Shown: one piece after another, positions 8,053-15,413 of the stretch
Position numbering within the stretch: position 1 is the first letter of the stretch
Layout: each line of letters opens with the position of its first letter
NCBI RefSeq assembly: GCF_002020805.1
Contig: NZ_MPRJ01000022.1
Span: 1 to 34,563 of the forward strand
From: Solemya velesiana gill symbiont
GTDB taxonomy: Bacteria > Pseudomonadota > Gammaproteobacteria > Chromatiales > Chromatiaceae
Direction of reading: 5' to 3'
DNA length: 34,563 bases
The notes under the pieces: generated by a model
What the model was told of the DNA's origin: nothing
What the model saw: the letters and a program-made list of their open reading frames with translations, nothing else
The model's database searches: none
Program-made: the position numbers and the translations under genes

Positions 8053-8291
8053 ATGAAAATTAATCCATTTTTCCTGTTTTCATCGCCATTGTGGGGGTAG
8101 TCATCTACGTCCAGTACAAAGCTGAAAGACAGCCCGAGCGCCCCACCACGGCAACACCGAAAGAGTACATAGAGATGGTGGAAAAGAGCAAAGTGGAGCG
8201 GATCCAAAAAAGCAGGTCCGAGACTGAACAAGAGCAATCAAAAGAGGCTGAAGAACAGCCTCTCCCAACACAACCGAAACCTTCGGGCTGA
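8053..8291 (+). pseudogene. Small single-pass membrane protein, one frameshift
   Basis: An ATG at 8053 starts MKINPFFLF and hits a stop at 8098-8100. If one T is added to the run in CTGTTTTCATC (about 8073-8080) the frame continues as FIAIVGVVIYVQYKAE and on to the stop after PKPSG at 8291. The repaired product is about 79 residues: a short N-terminal membrane anchor followed by a charged, Glu/Lys/Gln-rich, probably helical tail. No family is recognised, and no clear ribosome binding site is seen. Without repair only the downstream part (GTG at 8091) is open. It could be a real pseudogene or a one-base sequencing loss. Confidence 0.5.
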
Positions 8292-8303
8292 CCAGCCAGG
8301 CCA

Positions 8304-8705
8304 CTAGCGCTGGCAGATGGAGCGGTCGTCCGGGTTCTCGACAGCATCCACGATGGCATTGACCAGGCGCCCAAGCTCCTCTGCACTCACCACCTCAAGG
8401 ATCCGGTTCAGCAGCTTCGGATCCACCGCGGCCTGAACCGTTCTCCCATTCTTCAGGTTCACCGTAACGCCGGCGGTATGTAGCTGCCCTGCTCCTTCCT
8501 CTTCGATGAACAGCGCCTCGTTCATATCGAGCATCTCGTCGTAAAAAGCCTCGATATCGTCCATCAGGCCATCAGCCGTATCCTCTGGCAACCGGACCAT
8601 GTAGCCCTGGTCTTCGTGATCGGCTACCGGCGAAAGTCCTTTCTCCTGTAGAAACCCAACGAAGCGATTCCAGGGACGCTCGTCGAAGAAGATGTACTCA
8701 AGCAT
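8304..8705 (-). CDS. Conserved hypothetical protein downstream of clpB
   Basis: A 133-residue soluble, acidic protein that I cannot place in a named family. It begins MLEYIFFDERPWNRF and ends DDRSICQR. No signal peptide, membrane segment or metal motif is visible. The middle is acidic and probably helical (DDIEAFYDEMLDMNEALF). The C-terminal half looks like a small beta-rich unit (AGVTVNLKNGRTVQAAVDP) followed by helices. It follows clpB by 35 bases on the same strand, so it may share the heat-shock transcript. Coding is supported by length, codon use like the neighbours and the absence of a competing frame. Confidence 0.75.
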   Translation of the reverse strand: MLEYIFFDERPWNRFVGFLQEKGLSPVADHEDQGYMVRLPEDTADGLMDDIEAFYDEMLDMNEALFIEEEGAGQLHTAGVTVNLKNGRTVQAAVDPKLLNRILEVVSAEELGRLVNAIVDAVENPDDRSICQR

Positions 8706-8740
8706 GAGAAAGACCCGGCTGGATTGGGGAGTCCGTCACC

Positions 8741-11335
8741 TCATCCAGCATCGTCACTGCCACCCTTACCGAATGTCAGTTGGCCGTTCTCATTGGCGAC
8801 ACGAATCACATCGCCCCCCGAAAAACGCCCCGAAAGAATCTCCTGGGCCAGGGGATTTTCCAATTGTTGGCGGATTGCCCGCTTGAGTGGCCGTGCCCCG
8901 TAGACCGGGTCGAAACCGGCCTCCCCGAGTTGATCGAGGGCGGCACCGGACAGTTCCAGTCCGATATCGTTGTCTGCCAAACGCTGGCGCAGATAGTCAA
9001 TCTGGATATCAGTAATCGCCCGGATCTGTTCACGTCCCAGGGGATGAAATACGACTATCTCGTCTACACGGTTGATAAACTCCGGTCGGAAGTGTTCGCC
9101 CACAATCTCCATTACCGCCGCCTTCATCTCCCCGTAGCGCTCCTCCGATGCCATGGTCTGAATCAATTCCGAACCGAGATTGGAGGTCATCACGACCACG
9201 CAGTTTCTGAAGTCCACAGTCCGGCCCTGGCCATCGGTCAAACGGCCATCATCAAGCACCTGCAGCAGCACATTGAAGACATCGGGGTGGGCTTTCTCCA
9301 CCTCGTCCAGCAGGATCACGGAGTAGGGGCGGCGGCGAACGGCTTCTGTGAGGTGCCCCCCCTCCTCGTAGCCCACATAGCCGGGAGGAGCGCCGATCAG
9401 GCGTGCCACGGAGTGCTTCTCCATGAATTCGGACATATCGATGCGGATCATGGCCTCCTCGGTATCGAAAAGGAACTCAGCAAGCGCCTTGCACAACTCG
9501 GTCTTGCCGACACCGGTGGGACCCAGAAACAGGAAGGAACCGTTGGGTTGGTTGGGATCGGAAAGGCCGGCCCTTGAACGGCGAATGGCGTTGGAGACAG
9601 CGGCAATGCCCTCTTCCTGGCCGATTACACGCCTGGAGAGTTCCTGCTCCATGCGCAACAGCTTTTTGCGCTCCCCCTCAAGCATCTTGCTGACAGGGAT
9701 ACCCGTCCACTTGGAGACCACCTCGGCGATCTCCTCGTCACTCACCTTGTTGCGCAGCAGTTGCATCTCCTGGCTCTCGGCCTGGGCTGCAGCTGCCAGC
9801 TGTTTTTCCAGTTCCGGGATACGCCCGTACTGCAACTCGGACATCCTGGCCAAGTCACCAGCACGACGTGCCGTCTCCATGTCCAGGCGAGCGCGTTCCA
9901 GCTCCTCCTTTACATGGGTCGTGCCCTGCAAAGCAGCCTTCTCTGACTTCCAGATCTCCTCGAGATCCGAAAACTCACGTTCCAGCTTCTCAATCTCCGA
10001 CTCAAGGTCGCCAAGCCTGCGCTTGGATGCTTCATCGCTCTCCTTGGAGAGTGCCTCACGTTCGATCTTCAACTGGATCAGGCGACGTTCCAGGCGGTCC
10101 ATCTCTTCGGGCAGCGAGTCGATTTCCATGCGGATATGGGATGCCGCCTCGTCCACCAGGTCGATGGCCTTATCCGGCAGCTGGCGATCGGTGATATAGC
10201 GATGGGAAAGCGTGGCGGCAGCCACGATGGCAGGGTCAGTGATCTCCACCCCGTGATGGACCTCGTAACGCTCCTTGAGTCCACGAAGAATAGCGATGGT
10301 GTCTTCCACCGTCGGCTCACCCACCAGCACCTTCTGGAAACGCCGTTCGAGGGCCGCATCTTTCTCCACGTACTGGCGATACTCATCCAGGGTGGTGGCG
10401 CCGACACAGTGCAGTTCACCACGTGCAAGTGCAGGCTTCAGCATATTGCCGGCGTCCATAGCCCCTTCGGCCTTCCCTGCACCGACCATGGTGTGCAACT
10501 CGTCGATGAAAAGAATTATCTGACCTTCCTGCTTAGCCAGGTCGTTGAGCACCGCCTTCAATCGTTCCTCGAACTCCCCCCTGAACTTTGCACCAGCGAT
10601 CAAGGCCCCCATATCGAGAGATAGGAGTCGCTTGTTCTTGAGCCCTTCTGGCACTTCGCCGTTGACGATACGCTGGGCCAACCCCTCCACAATGGCAGTC
10701 TTGCCAACACCCGGTTCGCCAATCAGTACGGGATTGTTCTTGGTGCGACGCTGCAGCACCTGGATGGTGCGGCGAATCTCATCGTCCCGGCCAATTACTG
10801 GATCCAGTTTGCCCTGTTCTGCACGCTGAGTCAGGTCGATGGTGTACCTTTCCAGGGCCTGCCTCTGATCCTCGGCATTGGGATCGTTTACGTTCTGACC
10901 ATCACGCAGTTGATCAACCACCTGTTCCATGGCCTGCTTGACAGCTCCTGCTTTACGCAGCAGATCACCAAGCTCTCCCTTGTCATCCACCGCTGCGAGA
11001 ACAAACAGCTCGCTTGATATGTACTGATCCTGCCGCTCCTGGGCAAACTTGTCCGTCTGGTTGAGCAGTCGCCCGAGATCATTGGAGATGTGCAGGTCAC
11101 CCCCTGCACCCTGCACAACCGGCATCCTGTCCAATGCGTCCCCCATACTGGATCGCAACTGGTTTACATTGACATCGGCCTGAGCCAGCAGGTGCCTGGC
11201 GGTTCCACCCTCCTGGTCCAACAGGGCGGTCATCAGGTGAACAGGTTCGATAAACTGATGGTCGCGTCCAACAGCCAGGCTCTGTGCATCCGCCAGTGCC
11301 ATCTGGAATTTACTTGTCAGCTTATCCATTCGCAT
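8741..11335 (-). CDS. clpB: ClpB, protein disaggregase
   Basis: ClpB is a ring-forming AAA+ chaperone that pulls proteins out of aggregates with DnaK. The layout is complete: the N domain (about 1-145), AAA-1 with GEPGVGKT (about 205), the coiled-coil middle domain that contacts DnaK (about 400-525), and AAA-2 with GPTGVGKTE (about 605). The arginine-finger regions and the [10 protein letters not shown] sensor-2 segment are present. There is no ClpP-binding loop evident, which fits a disaggregase. About 864 residues against 857 in E. coli. Two ATGs in a row (11336-11338 and 11333-11335) both sit at usable distances (5 and 8 bases) from AGAGG. I prefer the second because E. coli ClpB begins MRLDRLT and this one then begins MRMDKLT. 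A sigma-32 type promoter lies just upstream. Confidence 0.96.
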   Translation of the reverse strand: MRMDKLTSKFQMALADAQSLAVGRDHQFIEPVHLMTALLDQEGGTARHLLAQADVNVNQLRSSMGDALDRMPVVQGAGGDLHISNDLGRLLNQTDKFAQERQDQYISSELFVLAAVDDKGELGDLLRKAGAVKQAMEQVVDQLRDGQNVNDPNAEDQRQALERYTIDLTQRAEQGKLDPVIGRDDEIRRTIQVLQRRTKNNPVLIGEPGVGKTAIVEGLAQRIVNGEVPEGLKNKRLLSLDMGALIAGAKFRGEFEERLKAVLNDLAKQEGQIILFIDELHTMVGAGKAEGAMDAGNMLKPALARGELHCVGATTLDEYRQYVEKDAALERRFQKVLVGEPTVEDTIAILRGLKERYEVHHGVEITDPAIVAAATLSHRYITDRQLPDKAIDLVDEAASHIRMEIDSLPEEMDRLERRLIQLKIEREALSKESDEASKRRLGDLESEIEKLEREFSDLEEIWKSEKAALQGTTHVKEELERARLDMETARRAGDLARMSELQYGRIPELEKQLAAAAQAESQEMQLLRNKVSDEEIAEVVSKWTGIPVSKMLEGERKKLLRMEQELSRRVIGQEEGIAAVSNAIRRSRAGLSDPNQPNGSFLFLGPTGVGKTELCKALAEFLFDTEEAMIRIDMSEFMEKHSVARLIGAPPGYVGYEEGGHLTEAVRRRPYSVILLDEVEKAHPDVFNVLLQVLDDGRLTDGQGRTVDFRNCVVVMTSNLGSELIQTMASEERYGEMKAAVMEIVGEHFRPEFINRVDEIVVFHPLGREQIRAITDIQIDYLRQRLADNDIGLELSGAALDQLGEAGFDPVYGARPLKRAIRQQLENPLAQEILSGRFSGGDVIRVANENGQLTFGKGGSDDAG

Positions 11336-11370
11336 CATGGATTCCTCTAAAAACTCTGGGGTTGTCCGTA

Positions 11371-11400
11371 TATCTGGGGTAACAACACTCGATTTTCAAC
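11371..11400 (-). promoter_or_regulatory. Sigma-32 (RpoH) heat-shock promoter of clpB
   Basis: On the minus strand GTTGAAA (11394-11400) is followed after 14 bases by CCCCAGAT (11372-11379). The known RpoH consensus is CTTGAAA, 11-16 bases, CCCCATnT, so both halves match closely and the spacing is right. Transcription would begin near 11365, leaving a leader of under 30 bases that contains the AGAGG ribosome binding site of clpB. Heat-shock control of clpB is well established in Gammaproteobacteria. Confidence 0.8.
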
Positions 11401-11539
11401 ACCACTCCCCAAAAAACCACCCGTTTGATCCAGAGAACTCCGGATACGACCTTGCGGCCCCTTTCATGGAAAATGGACATGAGTTCGGGCAAACTATCTG
11501 TCCATTACCATTGATTAAAAGAAAAATGCTGACAATCCG

Positions 11540-13753
11540 ATGGACATCACCCTAGACAGCCTCCACCGCGCATCACGGCATGTCTCCGACACTCTGGGAA
11601 AAGCGGCAAGACATGTGCAAGAAAACCCGGTTGGCTATGCACGTCTATACGCCATATCCCTGGTCTTGTTCATACTGATATATCAGCTGCTCATGCCGAT
11701 CGTTAAAGGCGATACCGATATGTGGTATCACCTCAACGGGGGTCGCTATTTCTGGAACACGGGTGAAGTGCCAATCACCCCATTCTTCTCTTTCCTGCAT
11801 CCAGACCGGGAATGGATCAATTATTTCTGGGGATTTCAGGCTTCAATATACAAGGTATACGAATGGTTTGATTACCAGGGTTTGGTCATTATCCGAACCT
11901 TGCTTCTTGTTGGAACGCTAACTCTTGTTATGCGTATTCTCTTTGAACATGTCTGGGAACACCGCAACCTCATACTCTTCATACTACTCACCTCTGTATT
12001 TGTGATTTTTATTGAATCACGAGGTTATCAACTCAGACCCCACCTTGTTTCCTACCTGATGATCAGTCTCTTCCTCTTTATCCTGGAATTGAGACCGAAA
12101 TGGACACCGATACTGCCGATATTGACAACAATATGGGTTAATGTTCACGGAGTTGAATGGGTGGTAGGCGGCCTGATATGTGGCGCATATTTTATTGAAT
12201 ATTTCACAAACCAACGTTTTAACGTCGATCCTGGCCAGAAACGATCACGTTTTTTCCCTATCTGGCTATTACTATGCGGAGTAGCAACAGGATTAAACCC
12301 TCACGGCTTCGATGTTCTTCTTGCATCGTTCAGTACGCCAGAACTCATTACAGAGTTCATCCAGGAGATGAGACCCATCCCACCTGAAGCCCTGCATACC
12401 ATTGTGATCAACGATCTCATTTTTTCACATACTGACACGCTTGCCGTAATCTGCATACTTGCGATAATCGCAGTGATAAAGAGTATCTATATCCGCTCGC
12501 CGCGAATCAGTCATCTGATCATGTTTGCAGGAGGGGCATACCTGTTATTCCGGGGCACCCGCTTGGCATGGGAGTGGGCCTTGCTGGTCTTACCCTTAAT
12601 TGCAACCTGGAGCCAAACATTTAATTGGAATAAACAAACCCGAGGGAACAACCACACTTATTTATTGATAATCACGGTTGTTGCCATTATCCCATTTGCA
12701 TCCATAGGACAAAAACTGGATACATCTCTCCCCTACCCATTCGACAACACCGAACTACCAACCGAAATAACACAGTTTATTTCTGAAAGCGGCGCCAAGG
12801 GGAACATTCTTGTACCACCATCATACGGGGGTTACATCCAATGGGAGCTTTATCCCTATATACTCATACACTCGGATATGGAGTTCCCTCCATTTGACGA
12901 ACACGACTTCACCGAAATAAGAAACGCATTCAATACTGATCAAGGTTTTTTGAGTGCCACACAGAAATATCACGTAGACTTTATAGTTGTACAAAGATCA
13001 CACAAATACTTCCGAAACATCATAAAAAGCAAACCCGAGTTTATCCCGGTTATTTTCGATGATCTCTATATTCTATATGCAAATAGTGCATCGCAACCGG
13101 CCATTACAGCCAAAAGTAAAATTAAAGAATTAAATCCATTCAACCTTATCGACAAATCAATTGACGCCGACACAGCTGTTCATGCACTGAAATCATTTAT
13201 TGAAAGCCAACCGAACATTTTCAGGTCTTATCACGCATTGGTCAGGATACTGATCGATTCGCAAAGATTTGATGAAGCATTGCCATATGCACAGACAATG
13301 GCCAAGCGATTTCCAGATAAACCCAATGCGCATTTCTTACTTGGCAACATTCTGGAAAACAGCGAACAATGCCAAGAAGCCATTGTTCACTACGAGCGGG
13401 CAACCAATATCTCGAACAAGCAATCAAAGCTGTTTATCAACAAACACATAGGTACTTGCCACTATCTCTTGAAAGATTTTCCCACTGCTTACGACTATCT
13501 AAACAGATCGCTAGACCCATTCATGGCAATCGAAGCAATAGAGGATCTATATCAGCTTGCATTTACCGGCCTCGTTGTCGGCCAAACACACCAGGCCGAA
13601 ATCATTCTAAACTCTATCCTTCAACAATCCACGGAGGAGCATGAAGAGATAAGACTGCAAGCACAAGCCCTGCTCGAAAATATTGACCGAGGCGAATTCG
13701 ATATTGGCTTTACAGACTGGATGAAAGATCCATTAAATTTGACGCATGAATGA
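11540..13753 (+). CDS. Polytopic GT-C-like membrane protein with TPR tail
   Basis: A 737-residue protein I cannot name exactly. After a basic N-terminal helix (1-30), about ten hydrophobic segments fill residues 35-400. Directly after the first of them the loop reads KGDTDMWYH (Asp58, Asp60), an acidic motif in the position expected for GT-C glycosyltransferases, which use lipid-linked sugars at the outer face of the membrane. A soluble part follows (about 415-535), then TPR-like helices (about 560-680; FDEALPYAQTMAKRFPD, CQEAIVHYERA). Downstream come a GtrB-like GT2 and GtrA, so this is the likely third, acceptor-specific enzyme of a Gtr-type module. The gene is AT-rich compared with clpB, suggesting acquisition. 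No strong ribosome binding site is seen. GT-C assignment is an inference from topology and motif. Confidence 0.7.
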   Translation: MDITLDSLHRASRHVSDTLGKAARHVQENPVGYARLYAISLVLFILIYQLLMPIVKGDTDMWYHLNGGRYFWNTGEVPITPFFSFLHPDREWINYFWGFQASIYKVYEWFDYQGLVIIRTLLLVGTLTLVMRILFEHVWEHRNLILFILLTSVFVIFIESRGYQLRPHLVSYLMISLFLFILELRPKWTPILPILTTIWVNVHGVEWVVGGLICGAYFIEYFTNQRFNVDPGQKRSRFFPIWLLLCGVATGLNPHGFDVLLASFSTPELITEFIQEMRPIPPEALHTIVINDLIFSHTDTLAVICILAIIAVIKSIYIRSPRISHLIMFAGGAYLLFRGTRLAWEWALLVLPLIATWSQTFNWNKQTRGNNHTYLLIITVVAIIPFASIGQKLDTSLPYPFDNTELPTEITQFISESGAKGNILVPPSYGGYIQWELYPYILIHSDMEFPPFDEHDFTEIRNAFNTDQGFLSATQKYHVDFIVVQRSHKYFRNIIKSKPEFIPVIFDDLYILYANSASQPAITAKSKIKELNPFNLIDKSIDADTAVHALKSFIESQPNIFRSYHALVRILIDSQRFDEALPYAQTMAKRFPDKPNAHFLLGNILENSEQCQEAIVHYERATNISNKQSKLFINKHIGTCHYLLKDFPTAYDYLNRSLDPFMAIEAIEDLYQLAFTGLVVGQTHQAEIILNSILQQSTEEHEEIRLQAQALLENIDRGEFDIGFTDWMKDPLNLTHE

Positions 13754-13824
13754 GCAACATGATTGCAATGTAAAAAATATATCGCGGATCTGGCTTAAAA
13801 TTCCGTTCTGACCCTGGTGATAAA

Positions 13825-14988
13825 ATGAATGATATTGAACTTACAATATTAATGCCTTGCTTGAATGAAGCTGAGACACTTGAAATCTGCATAAACAAAG
13901 CATCAAAGTATATGCATAATGCCGGAATAAAAGGTGAGGTTTTAATTGCTGATAACGGTAGCTCAGATGGCTCACAGGAAATTGCCGTAAGCCATAGTGC
14001 ACGTGTCATTAACGTTCAGCGGAAAGGGTATGGTGCCGCACTTATTGAAGGCATAAAAGCCGCGAAGGGCCGATACGTTATCATGGGCGACGCTGATGAC
14101 AGCTATGACTTCTCTGACCTGAACAATTTCGTAGAAAAACTACGGGATGGGTATGACCTTGTCATGGGCAATCGATTCCGTGGCGGAATAAAACCCCACG
14201 CCATGCCACCGCTACATAGATATCTTGGAAATCCAGCTCTCAGCTTTATCGGAAGAATACTGTTTCCAAGCTCAATTAAAGACTTCCATTGTGGGTTGCG
14301 AGGTTTTAACAAAGACGCCATATTATCTCTAAACCTAAAAACATCAGGGATGGAATTTGCCAGCGAAATGGTTGTTAAATCAACCTTGCACAATTTAAAG
14401 ATCACGGAAATCCCTACGACACTATCTCCTGACGGTCGCAGCCGCCCTCCTCATCTCAGAAGTTGGCATGACGGATGGCGGCATCTTCGTTTTTTACTTC
14501 TATTCAGCCCACGCTGGCTTTTCTTCTACCCTGGTATCGTATTACTTCTTGCCGGATTAACTACAACATCAATCCTCTCTTTCGGTCCCTTGAGTATCGG
14601 AGCTATTGTACTTGACATACATACTTTACTTTACGGTTCACTAGCCATTTCAATTGGCATGCAGCTTATTATTTTTGCTGTTACCGCAAGACTGTACGGC
14701 ACTCAAATAGGGATCCTTCCCGACAACAAAAGACTGGCCGTCATCACAAATAAATTTAAACTTGAGCACGGCATCATTATTGGTGCCACGCTCTTCCTTT
14801 TGGGGGTACTGGGATCAATTTATGCTGTTCTAAGCTGGGGGGAGACCGGGTTTGGCAGCCTGGATCCCGCAAAGGAGATGCGTATCGCAATCCCCTCTAT
14901 CGCAGCAATTGCCACAGGCCTTCAACTGACCTTTGGATCGTTTTTCATCAGTTTCTTCAAAATACGGACAACCATTGAAGACACATGA
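13825..14988 (+). CDS. GtrB-like family 2 glycosyltransferase, polyprenyl-phosphate type
   Basis: The cytoplasmic GT-A domain (1-220) begins ELTILMPCLNEAETL and carries the metal-binding motif DADD at 89-92. Four hydrophobic segments follow in the C-terminal 160 residues. This is the layout of dolichol-phosphate mannose synthase and GtrB relatives, which load one sugar from a nucleotide donor onto undecaprenyl phosphate at the inner face of the membrane. It overlaps the next gene, gtrA-like, by 4 bases, so the two are translationally coupled. The sugar cannot be predicted. Base composition is AT-rich like its neighbours. Confidence 0.87.
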   Translation: MNDIELTILMPCLNEAETLEICINKASKYMHNAGIKGEVLIADNGSSDGSQEIAVSHSARVINVQRKGYGAALIEGIKAAKGRYVIMGDADDSYDFSDLNNFVEKLRDGYDLVMGNRFRGGIKPHAMPPLHRYLGNPALSFIGRILFPSSIKDFHCGLRGFNKDAILSLNLKTSGMEFASEMVVKSTLHNLKITEIPTTLSPDGRSRPPHLRSWHDGWRHLRFLLLFSPRWLFFYPGIVLLLAGLTTTSILSFGPLSIGAIVLDIHTLLYGSLAISIGMQLIIFAVTARLYGTQIGILPDNKRLAVITNKFKLEHGIIIGATLFLLGVLGSIYAVLSWGETGFGSLDPAKEMRIAIPSIAAIATGLQLTFGSFFISFFKIRTTIEDT

Positions 14989-15407
14989 ATCTCATGACAT
15001 CAGACATACGTAGACTTCTGAATTCGTCTTTTCTACGTTTTTGCTATGTTGGCGCTGCCGGATTCATCACCGATGCAACCATTCTGATGTTACTTGTATA
15101 CCAGTTCGGCAGTTCGCTAGTTACTGCCAGGCTGATATCTTTTTCTATAGCTTTAACAGTAACCTGGTTACTGAATCGCCATTTCACTTTTTACGAGAAA
15201 AAATCTCCAGAGGAATTTAATGAATGGCTGCGCTATGCAATTATCAACGGTATCGGTGGAGCTATAAACCTGGGAACATATTTTTTCGTTATTTCACTGG
15301 AGTTGAACCTAATCACACACCCTTTCATTGCCCTTGTTATTTCATCAGCTGTAGCTCTCATCTTTAATTATTGGGGCTCTCGATTAATTGTCTTCCGAGC
15401 TGACTGA
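14985..15407 (+). CDS. GtrA family membrane protein
   Basis: A 140-residue protein with four membrane segments (about 12-36, 43-65, 82-103, 110-133). It has the family hallmarks: RFCYVGAAGFITDA at the first segment, a Trp-Leu-Leu-Asn-Arg-x-Phe-Thr-Phe at the end of the second, and an Asn-Tyr-Trp ... Phe close at the end. GtrA proteins are thought to flip polyprenyl-linked sugars made by GtrB to the outer face of the membrane. It overlaps the GtrB-like gene by 4 bases and ends 6 bases from the convergent transferase-GDPD gene. No typical terminator fits in the gap. Confidence 0.88.
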   Translation: MNLMTSDIRRLLNSSFLRFCYVGAAGFITDATILMLLVYQFGSSLVTARLISFSIALTVTWLLNRHFTFYEKKSPEEFNEWLRYAIINGIGGAINLGTYFFVISLELNLITHPFIALVISSAVALIFNYWGSRLIVFRAD

Positions 15408-15413
15408 CAAACC

